DNA of 64,000 nucleotides from Bailinhaonella thermotolerans (GTDB lineage: Bacteria > Actinomycetota > Actinomycetes > Streptosporangiales > Streptosporangiaceae): NCBI RefSeq assembly GCF_003594875.1, contig NZ_QZEY01000002.1, positions 62,001 through 126,000 on the forward strand. Direction: 5' to 3'. A program made the position numbers and the translations under genes. This document shows positions 1 through 9,594 of the stretch, piece by piece (positions within the stretch are counted from its first letter, which is position 1; each line of letters begins with the position of its first letter). Below the pieces are notes generated by a model. That model was not told the origin of the DNA. It was given only the letters and a program-made list of their open reading frames with translations, and did no database searches.

Positions 1-334
1 CCCGCCGCAACGTCTCCACGGCGAGCTGGGCGACGAAGCCGTCCGCGCGGGGCAGCAGGCGGACGAAGTCCGCCACGGGGATCTCCCCTGCCTCCGGCTC
101 CGTCTCCCGCCAGAACCGCACGAACGGAACGAGCGACGCCTCGTCGCCCCCGGCCAGGAGCCGCCCGGCACAGTGGCCGATCAGCACCCGCCGCGCCTCC
201 CCCGTCTCCCCGGCCTCCCGGAGCGACGCGGCCAACCGGCCCCGCTCGGCGTCCCCGACCGCCGAGAGCAGCGCGGCCAGGCCCCGCACCTCACTTCCCG
301 TGAAGCGCGCCGCCACGTCCTCCCCATGTGTCAC
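1..334 (-). CDS. Hypothetical protein, N-terminal part (runs off left edge)
   Basis: An open minus-strand frame of 111 codons runs from a GTG at 334 to the window edge. It begins V-T-H-G-E-D-V-A-A-R-F and continues as an Ala/Arg/Leu-rich, probably helical protein with strong G/C at third codon positions, which marks it as coding. The C-terminus lies outside the window. I do not recognise the family: alternating helical blocks such as RRVLIGHCAGRLLAGG would fit a HEAT-like or adaptor-type protein, but this is a guess. It is transcribed away from the epoxide hydrolase at 806, so the two genes are divergent across a 471-bp gap. Confidence 0.6.
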   Translation of the reverse strand, partial: MTHGEDVAARFTGSEVRGLAALLSAVGDAERGRLAASLREAGETGEARRVLIGHCAGRLLAGGDEASLVPFVRFWRETEPEAGEIPVADFVRLLPRADGFVAQLAVETLRR

Positions 335-805
335 CCGGACCACCCGGACCACCCCTCCGACCGCAAGACCGATCACCACCGACCCCGGCGACCCTAGCCC
401 CCGATCCCGACATCCACTCCCCGCCCGCCCCAGTACGGCTCCCGCCCCGGGCCCGGCCGGCGATGCCGGACCGTCGTGTGACGTACGCGGAGTCCGGTGC
501 CCGGCCGCCGACGCCGAACCGCCCCGGAGCTCGGGGACCCCCACGTCCGGTACGGCGGGCGGGCCCGGCGGGCCTCGGTCTCGGGACTCCCCGATGCGCG
601 GCGGCCTCCGCCCGGCGGCCCGCAGCGACCCCTGCCCCCGCTCGCGCGGCCCCCGTGGACCGTGCCTGACAAGATCTTCCGCGAACCCCGGCGAACATCG
701 CCGGCACCCGTGACCTCGTCCTTCCTCCGGGGCCCGTCCTCCAACGCCCCACAGGTCGTTAGGGGGCGGATGAGGCGGGGAAGGGTCGGCGGGCTGGAGG
801 TGCTC
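335..805. other. 471-bp intergenic region, no gene seen
   Basis: Divergent spacer between the minus-strand gene starting at 334 and the epoxide hydrolase at 806. Several open frames cross it, but none has a ribosome binding site or a recognisable protein. The 5' edge holds a short CACCCGGAC/CACCCGGAC duplication. No convincing promoter, hairpin or RNA gene was seen. Confidence 0.5.
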
Positions 806-1960
806 ATGGGACTGGAATGGGAGCCCTTCCGGGTCGAGGTGGCCCAGGAGGAGCTGGACGGGCTGCGGGAACGGCTGGCGCGGACGCGGTGGCCGGAGGG
901 CGCGACCGCGGAGGGCTGGGCGCAGGGGGCCCCGCTGGAGTGGGTGCGGGACCTGTGCCGGTACTGGGAACGCGAGTACAACTGGCGGAGGTGCGAGGCG
1001 GCGCTCAACGCGCTCCCGCAGTTCCGGGCGGTCGTCGACGGCCTGCCGATCCACGTCGTGCACGCGCGCTCGCCGTACGACGGGGCCATGCCGCTGGTGC
1101 TGACGAACGGGTGGCCGGGGTCGATCACGGAGTACCTGAAGGTGATCGGGCCGCTCACCGATCCCGTGGCGTACGGCGGGGACTTCCGCGACGCCTTCCA
1201 CGTGATCTGCCCCGCGCTGCCGGGGTACGGCTTCAGCGGCAAGCCGGACCGCCCGGGCTGGGGGATCGAGCGGATCGCGGCCGCCTGGATCACGCTGGCG
1301 AGGGGGCTCGGGTACGAGCGGTTCGGGGCGGCGGGCAGCGACTGGGGCACCAGCGTGTCCACCCTGATGGCACGCCGGCGGCCCGACCTGGTCGCCGGGA
1401 TCCACCTGATGCCGCCGATCGCCGCGCCCGGCCCGGACGGCCCCGGCGGCTTCACGCCCGCCGAGCGGAAGGCGCTGGAGGACCTGGCCGAACGGCAGGC
1501 CACGGGCGACGGGTACTCCGCGGTGCACGCGACGCGGCCGCAGACGGTGGGATACGCGCTGACCGACTCCCCCGCCGGGCTGTGCGCGTGGATCGCCGAG
1601 AAGTGGTGGACGTGGTCGGATCGCCGCGACGGGATCCCGTTCACGCCCGACGAGCTGCTCGACAACGTGATGATGTACTGGCTCCCCCGTGCCGCGGCCT
1701 CCTCGGCCCGCCTGTACTGGGAGAGCATCGGCCAGGTGAAGCGCTGGTTCACCGAGCCCGACGACGAGCCGGTCACCGTCCCGGCAGGCTGCACCGTCTT
1801 CCCGGCCGAGCTGCCCAGGCCCTCGCGCCGCTGGGCCGCGCGCCGCTTCGCCGACATCCGCCACTGGGGCGAACCGGAGCGCGGCGGTCACTTCCCCGCC
1901 GTGGAGCGGCCCGGGACGTTCGTGGCCGAGCTGCGCGCCTTCTTCCGCCACGTCCGCTGA
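806..1960 (+). CDS. Epoxide hydrolase, EHN + alpha/beta-hydrolase fold
   Basis: 384-residue cytosolic epoxide hydrolase of the microsomal-type family, which opens epoxides to diols through a covalent Asp ester. The N-terminal EHN lid-like region (residues 5-110, PFRVEVAQEELDGLRERLARTRWP style) is followed by the hydrolase core. The nucleophile is D179 in GSDWG and the charge-relay His is H362 in GGHFPAVERP. The usual oxyanion motif HGWP is NGWP here (N101), which is odd. The ATG at 806 was chosen because GGAGG at 796-800 sits 5 bases upstream; the frame is open further upstream but without a binding site. The gene stands alone. Substrate unknown; epoxide hydrolase assignment is secure at family level. 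Confidence 0.87.
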   Translation: MGLEWEPFRVEVAQEELDGLRERLARTRWPEGATAEGWAQGAPLEWVRDLCRYWEREYNWRRCEAALNALPQFRAVVDGLPIHVVHARSPYDGAMPLVLTNGWPGSITEYLKVIGPLTDPVAYGGDFRDAFHVICPALPGYGFSGKPDRPGWGIERIAAAWITLARGLGYERFGAAGSDWGTSVSTLMARRRPDLVAGIHLMPPIAAPGPDGPGGFTPAERKALEDLAERQATGDGYSAVHATRPQTVGYALTDSPAGLCAWIAEKWWTWSDRRDGIPFTPDELLDNVMMYWLPRAAASSARLYWESIGQVKRWFTEPDDEPVTVPAGCTVFPAELPRPSRRWAARRFADIRHWGEPERGGHFPAVERPGTFVAELRAFFRHVR

Positions 1961-2157
1961 CCGCCCCACCGGCCCGGTCCTCGCCCGCGCCGGGGCACGG
2001 ACCGCGCCCGCCCCGGCCGCGGGTACGCCTCCGCGCGGAGGGGGACGTACGCGCCGCCTCGTATCGGGGTTCCGCGCCGCGCCCGATGTGGAGACGGGGC
2101 GCGGGCCGGTTCACTGGGGTCCGTACGCGAGGTTCGGACGAGGTCAGGAGACATCCG

Positions 2158-2628
2158 ATGAGACGAACCACCCTGGGCGCGGTCGTGGCCGCCCCGATCG
2201 CGCTGGCGCTCGCGGCCCCCGCGCAGGCCGCCCCCCTCCCCGCCAAGCCCGCCGCGGCGAGCGCCGTTCCCGTGGCCGCCGTTCCCGCGGCCGCCGCGCC
2301 CGCGGTCTCCGCGGCCTCGGCGGTGGCCGCGCGGAAGACCAACGGGTGGGACCTGTCGATCAACCCGACGGAGAACACCACCAAGAAGTACTACAAGGCC
2401 AACAGCAGCTTCATCTCCATCAGGTGGCAGAGCAGGCGCGGCCGGCCCTCGATGAAGTTCAAGATCGTGAAGTGCGGCGGCGGCAACCTCGGGCCCTGGG
2501 TCGACATCAAGCGGCGGGGCGTCAACTACGTGATGACGAACAACGTCGTCAGGAAGGGGACGTGCTTCAGGATCAAGTCGTCCCGGTCCTTCTACCTCGG
2601 CCACGTGTGGGGCCTGGTCAACCACTGA
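2158..2628 (+). CDS. Small secreted basic protein, unknown
   Basis: 156 residues. The start ATG is 7 bases after AGGAG (2146-2150). Residues 1-23 form a Sec signal (MRR, hydrophobic core, cleavage after AQAA), followed by an Ala/Pro/Val-rich linker to about residue 60 and then a basic, beta-rich C-terminal region of about 95 residues with two cysteines (KCGGG and GTCFR) that could form a disulfide. I do not recognise the family. It is convergent with relA and separated from it by a strong hairpin at 2715-2755. Function unknown; export is an inference from the signal sequence. Confidence 0.72.
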   Translation: MRRTTLGAVVAAPIALALAAPAQAAPLPAKPAAASAVPVAAVPAAAAPAVSAASAVAARKTNGWDLSINPTENTTKKYYKANSSFISIRWQSRRGRPSMKFKIVKCGGGNLGPWVDIKRRGVNYVMTNNVVRKGTCFRIKSSRSFYLGHVWGLVNH

Positions 2629-2714
2629 CCCCGTGACGGCGCCCGTCCGCGGGGGCGCGCCGTCCCCCGGGCCCGGCCGCACCCGGGCCCCGGCCCGCGC
2701 GGGCCGTGAAGAGC

Positions 2715-2755
2715 GCGACAGGGCGTCCCCGGCAGGGCCGGGGGCGCCCTGTCGC
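2715..2755. terminator. Bidirectional hairpin terminator
   Basis: Perfect 11-bp stem GCGACAGGGCG/CGCCCTGTCGC whose interior pairs further (CCCCGGC/CCGGGGG). It lies between the convergent secreted-protein gene (ends 2628) and relA (ends 2897). No long T-tract, as usual in this GC range. Confidence 0.65.
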
Positions 2756-2896
2756 CGTCCGCGCCTCCCCCGCCGCCGTGCGGTACGTCAGGACGGGCCG
2801 GGGCCGTACGGCCGTACGGCGGAACCGGCGGAGGGCAGGACCGGCAGGCCGCGCGCCGGGGACGCCAGGACGGCGGGCCGGGCGGGAGCCGTACGG

Positions 2897-5299
2897 TCAG
2901 GAGGCCGGCCCGCTGGTGACGCGGTAGACGTCGTAGACGCCCTGGACGTTGCGGACGGCGCGCAGGACGTGGCCCAGGTGCTTGGGGTCGCCCATCTCGA
3001 ACGTGAACCGGCTGACGGCCACGCGGTCGCGGGTGGTGCTGACCGTGGCCGACAGGATGTTGACGTGCTGGTCGGACAGGGTGCGGGTGATGTCCGACAG
3101 CAGCCTCGGGCGGTCGAGGGCCTCGACCTGGATGGCCACGAGGAAGACGGACTCCTCGCTGGGGCTCCAGGTGACGTCGACCAGGCGGTCGGGCTGGGCG
3201 CGGAGCTGCTCGACGTTGGGGCAGTCCACGCGGTGCACCGAGACGCCGTGGCCGCGGGTGACGAAGCCCACGATCTCGTCGCCGGGGACCGGCGTGCAGC
3301 ACTTGGACAGGCGGACCCAGACGTCCGGGTCGCCCGCGACGATCACGCCGGCGTTGGAGGGGCGGGACCGGCGGCGCATCTTGGTGGGGACCGCGGTCTC
3401 GGCGATGTCCTCCTCGGCGCTCTCGACGCCGCCCAGGGACTGCACGAGCTTCTGCACGACCGTCTGGGCGCTGACGTGCCCCTCCCCCACGGCCGCGTAG
3501 AGCGCGGACACGTCGGGGTAGCGCAGGTCGCGCGCCAGGGCGATCAGCGACTCGCCGGACATCAGCCGCTGGAGCGGGAGGTTCTGCTTGCGCATGGCGC
3601 GGCCGATGGCGTCCTTGCCCGCCTCGATCGCGGTCTCGCGGCGCTCCTTGGAGAACCACTGCCGGATCTTGTTGCGGGCCCGGCCGGACTTGACGAAGTT
3701 CAGCCAGTCGCGCGAGGGCCCGGCGTCGGCGGACTTGGAGGTGAAGATCTCCACGGTGTCGCCGTTGGACAGGGCGGACTCCAGCGGGACCAGCCGCCCG
3801 TTGACGCGCGCCCCGATGCACCGGTGCCCGACCTCGGTGTGCACGGCGTAGGCGAAGTCGACCGGGGTCGCCCCCTCGGGCAGGGCGATGACCTGTCCCT
3901 TCGGGGTGAAGACGAACACCTCGGAGACCGCCAGGTCGAACCTGAGCGACTCCAGGAACTCCCCGGGGTCGGAGGTCTCCTTCTGCCAGTCGAGGAGCTG
4001 CCGCAGCCAGGCGACCTCGCTGCCCGGCTTGCCCTTGAGGCCGCCGATGGTCTCCTCTTTGTACTTCCAGTGCGCCGCCACGCCGTACTCCGCCCGGTGG
4101 TGCATGGAGCGGGTGCGGATCTGCAGCTCGACCGGCTTGCCCTCGGGCCCGATGACCGTCGTGTGCAGCGACTGGTACATGTTGAACTTGGGCATCGCGA
4201 TGTAGTCCTTGAACCGGCCCGGCACCGGCGACCACCGCGCGTGGATCGTGCCGAGCGCGGCGTAGCAGTCGCGGACCGTCTCCACGAGGACCCGGATGCC
4301 CACCAGGTCGAAGATGTCGTCGAAGCCCACGTCGCGGGCGATCATCTTCTGGTAGATCGAGTAGTAGTGCTTCGGGCGGCCCTTCACCGTCGCCTGGATC
4401 TTGGCGTCGCGCAGGTCGGCCGAGACGTTCTCGATGACCTCCTGCAGGAACAGCTCGCGGCGCGGCGTGCGCTCGGACACCATGCGGGCGATCTCGTTGT
4501 AGCGCCCGGGGTAGAGCGTCTGGAAGGCCAGGTCCTCCAGCTCCCACTTGATGGTGTTCATGCCGAGCCGGTGGGCCAGCGGCGCGAAGATCTCCAGCGT
4601 CTCGCGGGCCTTCTGCTCCTGCTTCATCCGCGGCAGGTAGCGCAGGGTGCGCATGTTGTGCAGCCGGTCGGCCAGCTTGATCACGAGCACGCGGATGTCG
4701 CGGGACATGGCCACGACCATCTTGCGCACGCTCTCGGCCTGCGCCGCCTCGCCGAACTTGACCTTGTCGAGCTTGGTCACGCCGTCCACGAGCTGGGCGA
4801 TGTTGTCGCCGAAGTCGGCGCGCAGCTCCTCCAGGCTGTAGGCGGTGTCCTCGACCGTGTCGTGCAGCAGCGCCGCGCACAGGGTCTCGTCGTCGGTGCC
4901 CAGCTCGGCCAGGATCGTCGCCACGGCCAGGGGGTGCGTGATGTAGGGGTCGCCGCTCTTCCGCTTCTGGTCGCGGTGGTGGTAGGCCGCCACGTCGTAG
5001 GCGCGCTCGATGAGCCGCACGTCGGGCTTGGGATGCGTGACGCGGACCGTCTTGATCAGTTGTTCCAGGACCGGATTCATGTTGGTGCCCCACTGCCCCC
5101 CGAGCCGGCCGAGCCGGCGGCGCCGGACCGGCGTGTACGACGACGTCGCGCGCGCGGCGTCCGCGGAAGGCTCGGATCGAGTTTCGGTCGGGTTCCCTCT
5201 CGGTGCGTCCGCTCCGCGGGCGGGCGCCGGGCGGGCCCCGGCGCTCTTGTCCACGCCGTCCGGCGAGGTCACGTCGGGCGGCACCACCTCAGGGGGCAC
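2897..5299 (-). CDS. relA: Bifunctional (p)ppGpp synthetase/hydrolase RelA
   Basis: 800-residue Rel enzyme that makes and degrades the stringent-response alarmone (p)ppGpp. Domains in order: a variable N-terminal extension (1-73), HD hydrolase domain ([11 protein letters not shown], then ALLHDTVED with H146-D147), synthetase domain ([38 protein letters not shown]), TGS (about 460-520), a CC zinc-binding region ([14 protein letters not shown]) and a C-terminal ACT domain. The intact HD motif argues for hydrolase activity, so this is the bifunctional actinobacterial Rel rather than a synthetase-only RelA. The GTG at 5299 follows AGGAG by 5 bases; a TACACT -10-like box (minus strand, 5331-5336) lies just upstream without a clear -35. 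Apt is the next gene upstream. Confidence 0.95.
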   Translation of the reverse strand: MPPEVVPPDVTSPDGVDKSAGARPAPARGADAPRGNPTETRSEPSADAARATSSYTPVRRRRLGRLGGQWGTNMNPVLEQLIKTVRVTHPKPDVRLIERAYDVAAYHHRDQKRKSGDPYITHPLAVATILAELGTDDETLCAALLHDTVEDTAYSLEELRADFGDNIAQLVDGVTKLDKVKFGEAAQAESVRKMVVAMSRDIRVLVIKLADRLHNMRTLRYLPRMKQEQKARETLEIFAPLAHRLGMNTIKWELEDLAFQTLYPGRYNEIARMVSERTPRRELFLQEVIENVSADLRDAKIQATVKGRPKHYYSIYQKMIARDVGFDDIFDLVGIRVLVETVRDCYAALGTIHARWSPVPGRFKDYIAMPKFNMYQSLHTTVIGPEGKPVELQIRTRSMHHRAEYGVAAHWKYKEETIGGLKGKPGSEVAWLRQLLDWQKETSDPGEFLESLRFDLAVSEVFVFTPKGQVIALPEGATPVDFAYAVHTEVGHRCIGARVNGRLVPLESALSNGDTVEIFTSKSADAGPSRDWLNFVKSGRARNKIRQWFSKERRETAIEAGKDAIGRAMRKQNLPLQRLMSGESLIALARDLRYPDVSALYAAVGEGHVSAQTVVQKLVQSLGGVESAEEDIAETAVPTKMRRRSRPSNAGVIVAGDPDVWVRLSKCCTPVPGDEIVGFVTRGHGVSVHRVDCPNVEQLRAQPDRLVDVTWSPSEESVFLVAIQVEALDRPRLLSDITRTLSDQHVNILSATVSTTRDRVAVSRFTFEMGDPKHLGHVLRAVRNVQGVYDVYRVTSGPAS

Positions 5300-5392
5300 T
5301 CAGACTCCTATCGTCAACGCCTGAACCCCCAGTGTATCCGGGTGCCGGGTGCCCGGACGGCCGCCGAGGGCTCCCCGGCGGCGCGCCGCCGG

Positions 5393-5917
5393 TCAGACCG
5401 TCACGAGCGCCCGCGGCTCGACTCCGTCGAGCCGGTCGCGCCCGGACAGGAAGGACAGCTCCATCAGGACCGAGATCCCGGCGACCTCGGCGCCCGCCCG
5501 CCGGACGAGCTCCACGGCCGCCCGCGCCGTGCCGCCGGTGGCGAGCACGTCGTCCACGATCAGCACCCGGTCGCCCGGGGACAGGGCGTCACGGTGCATC
5601 TCGATCGTCGCGGAACCGTATTCCAGATCGTAGGTCTCCTCCAGCGTCTCCGCAGGGAGTTTGCCCTTCTTGCGCATCGGCACGAAGCCCGCGCCCGCCC
5701 GGTACGCCACGGGGGCCGCCAGGATGAAGCCGCGTGCCTCGATGCCGACGATCTTGTCAGCCCCGGCGGCGTGCACGAGCGCCAGCTCGTCCACCACCGC
5801 CTTGAACGCCTCGGCGTCCGCGAGCAGCGGCGTGATGTCCTTGAACAGGATCCCCGGCTGGGGGTAGTCGGGAATGTCACGGATCCTGCCCAGGATCAGC
5901 TCGCTCAGCTCACTCAC
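5393..5917 (-). CDS. apt: Adenine phosphoribosyltransferase
   Basis: Purine-salvage enzyme that joins adenine to PRPP to give AMP. The PRPP-binding loop is VLIVDDVLATGGTA; DIPDYPQPGILFKDITPLL and EARGFILAAPVA are typical Apt segments. I place the start at GTG 5917 (V-S-E-L-S-E-L), 174 residues, because GAGGG lies 7 bases upstream; the TTG two codons earlier (5923) is too close to that site. It sits between secF and relA, the usual actinobacterial order. A hairpin at 5984-6016 separates it from secF, so it likely has its own promoter. Confidence 0.94.
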   Translation of the reverse strand: MSELSELILGRIRDIPDYPQPGILFKDITPLLADAEAFKAVVDELALVHAAGADKIVGIEARGFILAAPVAYRAGAGFVPMRKKGKLPAETLEETYDLEYGSATIEMHRDALSPGDRVLIVDDVLATGGTARAAVELVRRAGAEVAGISVLMELSFLSGRDRLDGVEPRALVTV

Positions 5918-5983
5918 GGTCAAACCCTCTCACCCTCGCCACTATTCCCTGAGAACTCTCACCGGAGCGGACCTCTCGCGCGA

Positions 5984-6016
5984 GGACCCCGCGGGCCGGT
6001 GTCGGCCGCGGGGTCC
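5984..6016 (-). terminator. Hairpin terminator after secF
   Basis: Stem GGACCCCGCGG/CCGCGGGGTCC (11 bp, extendable) located just downstream of the secF stop on the minus strand and upstream of apt. Confidence 0.55.
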
Positions 6017-6054
6017 CCGGCGGAGTGGTCCGCCCGTCGCCGGCGCTCGTCGCG

Positions 6055-7257
6055 TCAGCGCTTCTTCTTGCCCGCGGAGCCGGGCTTCTTGCGCCCGGCG
6101 GGGCCGGGCGTGCCCTTGCGCCCCTGGCCCGGCAGGGGGCCGCCGGGACGCGTCCCGGCCGGGCCCGCGCCGACGCCCTCGGGGGTGTCCTGGATCTCCC
6201 CGGCCGGCTCGTCGGGCGTGTCCCGCGGCTCGCCCTTCCCGGTGGCACGGCCCGTGGCCCGCGTCCCGGCGCCGGGCTTGCCGGCGGCGGCGCGGCGGGC
6301 GGCGACCCGCTTGGCCAGGGCGACGTACTGCGGCTCCCGGTCCTTCATGACCACCAGCAGCGGGGTCGCGATGAAGATCGAGGAGACCGTGCCGGCGACC
6401 ATGCCGACGAACAGCGCCAGCGACAGGTCCTTCAGCGTGCCGGCGCCCAGGAAGGTGGTGCCGATGAAGAGGATCGCCGCCACCGGCAGCAGCGCGATCA
6501 CCGAGGTGTTGATCGAGCGCACCAGCGTCTGGTTCACCGCCAGGTTCGCGGCCTCGCTGTAGGTCATGCGGGCGCCGCCGAGCAGCGGGCGCGTGTTCTC
6601 GCGGACCTTGTCGAAGACGACGACCGTGTCGTACAGCGAGTAGCCCAGGATCGTCAGGAAGCCGATGACGCTCGCGGGCGTGACCTCGAACCCGACCCAG
6701 GCGTAGACGCCGACGGTGATGATCATGTCGTGGAGCAGCGCCACCAGGGCGGCCACCGCCATCTTCCACTCGAACGCGATCGAGAGGTAGATCACCACGA
6801 GCACGAGGAAGATGATCAGGCCCTGGAGCGCCTTGCCGGACACCTCGCCGCCCCAGCTCGGGCCGATGACCTGGGCGTCCACGTCGTTCTGGGCGAGCCC
6901 GAAGCGACTGGCGACCGACTTCTGCACGGCCGTGACCTGGTCCGGCGCGAGGCTCTGGGTCGTCACGCGCCACCGGTCGCCCGCGCGCTGCGCGATGGGC
7001 ACCTGCAGGCCCGTGCCCTGGGCCTCGGCGACGGCGTCGCGGGCCTGGGTCTCGGTCACCGAGGCCGGGGCCCGGAAGGTGAACACCGACCCGCCCTGGA
7101 ACTCCACGCCCAGGTGCAGCTTGGGCCCGATCAGGCCCGCGATGGACAGCAGCAGGATGATCGCGGCGATGACGAACCAGGTGCGGCGGCGGCCGACGAA
7201 GTCGTAGGACTTCTCACCGCGGTACAGGGCGCCGCCGAGTTCTCCGAGGCGGGACAT
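6055..7257 (-). CDS. secF: Protein translocase subunit SecF
   Basis: 400-residue inner-membrane partner of SecD that uses proton motive force to pull exported proteins out of the SecYEG channel. The N-terminal membrane helix (residues 28-45) is followed by an extracytoplasmic domain starting at LGVEFQGGSVFTF, then five helices in the order typical of SecF (LQGLIIFLVLVVIYLSIAFEW, GFLTILGYSLYDTVVVFDKVREN, INTSVIALLPVAAILFIG). The last roughly 75 residues form an unusual Gly/Pro/Lys-rich cytoplasmic tail ending GKKKR. The ATG at 7257 is one base past the secD stop, so translation is probably coupled. Confidence 0.95.
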   Translation of the reverse strand: MSRLGELGGALYRGEKSYDFVGRRRTWFVIAAIILLLSIAGLIGPKLHLGVEFQGGSVFTFRAPASVTETQARDAVAEAQGTGLQVPIAQRAGDRWRVTTQSLAPDQVTAVQKSVASRFGLAQNDVDAQVIGPSWGGEVSGKALQGLIIFLVLVVIYLSIAFEWKMAVAALVALLHDMIITVGVYAWVGFEVTPASVIGFLTILGYSLYDTVVVFDKVRENTRPLLGGARMTYSEAANLAVNQTLVRSINTSVIALLPVAAILFIGTTFLGAGTLKDLSLALFVGMVAGTVSSIFIATPLLVVMKDREPQYVALAKRVAARRAAAGKPGAGTRATGRATGKGEPRDTPDEPAGEIQDTPEGVGAGPAGTRPGGPLPGQGRKGTPGPAGRKKPGSAGKKKR

Positions 7258-7258
7258 C

Positions 7259-9016
7259 TCAGGCCTCCCTGGTGATCGCGCGGCCCAGGACCTGCTTCGG
7301 CGACTTCTGGATGCCGAGGCGGTCGGGATCGAGACCGGACAGCGGATGCCCGCCGTTGAAGAACTTCATCCTGGCCAGCAGCGTGACCACCGGCTTGGTG
7401 AACAGGAAGACCACCACCACGTCGATCAGGGTCGTCAGGCCGAGGGTGAAGGCGAAGCCCTTCACGCCGCCGACCGCGAGGAAGTACAGCACCGCGGCCG
7501 CGAGGAAGTTCACCGCGCCGGCGACGAGGATCGTGCGCTTGGCGCGTGTCCAGCCCCGCTCGACGGCGGCGCGCAGCGTCTTGCCCTCGCGCGCCTCGTC
7601 CCGCAGGCGTTCGAAGAACACCACGAAGGAGTCGGCGGTGATGCCGATCGCCACGATGAGCCCGGCGATGCCGGCGAGGGAGAGGCGGAAGTCCAGGAGC
7701 TTGCCGAGCAGCACGACCAGTTCCCAGGTCAGCACGGCGGCGACGGTCAGGGACAGGATCGAGACGATGCCCAGGCCGCGGTAGTAGAACATCGAGTAGA
7801 GGACGACCAGGCCGAGGCCGATCAGGCCGGCGATCAGGCCGCCGTGGAGCTGGTCCTGGCCGAGCGTCGCCGAGACCGTGGAGATCTCGCTCTTCTCGAA
7901 CTTCAGCGGCAGCGCGCCGTACTTGAGCTGGTTGGCCAGCTCGTTGGCCGACTCGGGCGTGAACTGGCCGGAGATGCGCGCCTGGCCGCCGGGGATGGCC
8001 TCCTGGATGCGCGGCGCGGAGATGACGACACCGTCGAGCACCATGGCGACCTGGTTGCGCGGCTCGGGCAGGCTGACGACGCGGCCGGTCAGCTTGCCGA
8101 ACTTGATGCCGCCCTCGCTCTTGAAGTCGACCGTCGTGACCCACTCGTTGGTCTGCTGGTCCACCCCGGCCTCGGCGCCGGACACGTCCGTGCCGAGCAC
8201 CTCGGCCTTGTCCAGGACGTACTTGAACGCGCCGCCCTTGTCGCAGGCCGCGAGCTGCTTGTTCGGGTCGTCCACGGTGCCCTGGCCGCGGTCCTTCTTG
8301 GTGCAGTCGAGCTTGCGGAAGTCGGCGAGCACGGCCGGGTCGATGCCGCTGAGGTCCTGCCCGGCGAGCGGGTCCTGCGGCTGCGCCGGGGGCGGCGGGG
8401 TCGCCGCCCCGGTCGGGGTCGCCGCCGGCGTGGGGGTGGCCCCGGTGGCCCGCCCGCTGGGGGTGGGCGTGGGGGCCGCGAGCGCGGAGGAGACCGCGCG
8501 GCCGGCGGGCCTGGTGGCCGAGGGGGTGGCGGACGGCGTGGCGGAGCCGGGCCCGGCCGTCGCCGTCGGCGCGGGCACCGCGGTGGGCGTCGCGCCGGGC
8601 GTCGGGGCCGTGGTCGGCACCACCGGCGTCTGCTCGGCCGGGCCCATCGCGAGCACCTGGCGGAACCGGAGCTCCGCCGTGGTGCCCACGAGGTTCACGA
8701 CCTCCGCCTGGCCCTTGCCCGGCACCGAGATGATGATGTTGTCACCGCTCCGGGCCACCTCGGCCTCGGAGATGCCGCTCCCGTTGACCCGGTCGCGGAT
8801 GATCTCGACCGCGCGGTCGAGGCTCTCGTCCGGCGCTTTTCCACCCTGTGCGAGCACCGGGGACAGCGTCACCGTCGTGCCGCCCGCCAGGTCCAGCGCG
8901 TACTGAGGGCTGTACGCCTTCTGCCAGATCATGATGCCGCCGAACGCGAGCAGGATGACCAGGAGCGCGAAGAGCGATCGCCCCGGCCTGCTCGGGGTGC
9001 TGCTGGGTGGAGCCAC
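7259..9016 (-). CDS. secD: Protein translocase subunit SecD
   Basis: 585-residue SecD. It has an N-terminal membrane helix (14-32), the LDLAGGTTV motif of the periplasmic P1 head, and a C-terminal block of five helices including GLGIVSILSLTVAAVLTWELVVL and GIAGLIVAIGITADSFVVFFERLRDE. Between residues about 131 and 215 there is a Pro/Thr/Ala-rich low-complexity insert absent from enterobacterial SecD; the frame is intact across it. Together with SecF and YajC it forms the accessory complex of SecYEG. Gene order yajC-secD-secF on the minus strand is standard and suggests one operon. Confidence 0.95.
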   Translation of the reverse strand: MAPPSSTPSRPGRSLFALLVILLAFGGIMIWQKAYSPQYALDLAGGTTVTLSPVLAQGGKAPDESLDRAVEIIRDRVNGSGISEAEVARSGDNIIISVPGKGQAEVVNLVGTTAELRFRQVLAMGPAEQTPVVPTTAPTPGATPTAVPAPTATAGPGSATPSATPSATRPAGRAVSSALAAPTPTPSGRATGATPTPAATPTGAATPPPPAQPQDPLAGQDLSGIDPAVLADFRKLDCTKKDRGQGTVDDPNKQLAACDKGGAFKYVLDKAEVLGTDVSGAEAGVDQQTNEWVTTVDFKSEGGIKFGKLTGRVVSLPEPRNQVAMVLDGVVISAPRIQEAIPGGQARISGQFTPESANELANQLKYGALPLKFEKSEISTVSATLGQDQLHGGLIAGLIGLGLVVLYSMFYYRGLGIVSILSLTVAAVLTWELVVLLGKLLDFRLSLAGIAGLIVAIGITADSFVVFFERLRDEAREGKTLRAAVERGWTRAKRTILVAGAVNFLAAAVLYFLAVGGVKGFAFTLGLTTLIDVVVVFLFTKPVVTLLARMKFFNGGHPLSGLDPDRLGIQKSPKQVLGRAITREA

Positions 9017-9057
9017 GTGTCGTCTTTTCTCTCGTCAGGTCAACGGGTGGGGGGACG

Positions 9058-9474
9058 TCAGGAGGAGGACTTGCTCCCCTCGTCCTGCGGCGAGGCCGGC
9101 TTGGCCGCGGTGTCCGGCTCGGCGGCGGGCGCGTCGTCAGCCTTGGCCGGGGCGGTGTCCGAGACCTCGGGGGTCGTGTCGCCGCCGACCTCGGCGTCCT
9201 CCGGCTGGCCGGGGACCGGGGTCACGACGCGGGCGATGGCCCCCTTGACGTACCGGGACTCGACCCCGGGGGCGACCTCCAGGATGACGTCGTCGTCGTC
9301 CACCGCCACGACCGTGGCGTAGAGCCCGGCGGTCGTCATGACGCGCGTGCCCGGCGCGAGCGAGCTCTGCATGCGGAGCTGCTCCTGCTGCCGCTTGCGC
9401 TGCGGGCGGATCAGCAGGAAGTAGAACACGACGATGATGAGGATGAAGGGAAGAAGCTGTGCGAGGCCCTCCAC
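9058..9474 (-). CDS. yajC: Preprotein translocase subunit YajC
   Basis: 138-residue single-span membrane protein of the SecDF-YajC complex. The helix is LLPFILIIVVFYFLLIRPQRKRQQE, the usual YajC signature, then a small domain with GTRVMTTAGLYATVVAVDDD and an acidic, Ala/Pro/Asp-rich tail. I choose GTG 9474 (V-E-G-L-A-Q-L), since GGAAGG lies 8 bases upstream; an upstream in-frame start at 9507 has no site. A probable promoter with an embedded palindrome is at 9595-9624. Confidence 0.92.
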   Translation of the reverse strand: MEGLAQLLPFILIIVVFYFLLIRPQRKRQQEQLRMQSSLAPGTRVMTTAGLYATVVAVDDDDVILEVAPGVESRYVKGAIARVVTPVPGQPEDAEVGGDTTPEVSDTAPAKADDAPAAEPDTAAKPASPQDEGSKSSS

Positions 9475-9594
9475 GGGCTTTTCCTTCCGGTGAGATGAGA
9501 CCGGCACAGGGACCGGCGTTATCGAGGCGCGGACGGCGGAACCCGCGTGTCACCCGGCGGTGAACACCGGATCACACAGGCAGCCAAGCCACGG

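Noticed and set aside
335-805. Small gene in the first intergenic region
   Set aside because: Open frames there have Pro/Arg-rich random composition and no ribosome binding site.
2633-6562. A very long open plus-strand frame opposite relA, apt and secF
   Set aside because: It is antisense to three clear genes in the same codon register effect of high GC; no ribosome site, no known family, low-complexity composition.
8370-8630. Frameshift or insertion breaking secD
   Set aside because: Reading frame is continuous and both flanking SecD parts are intact.
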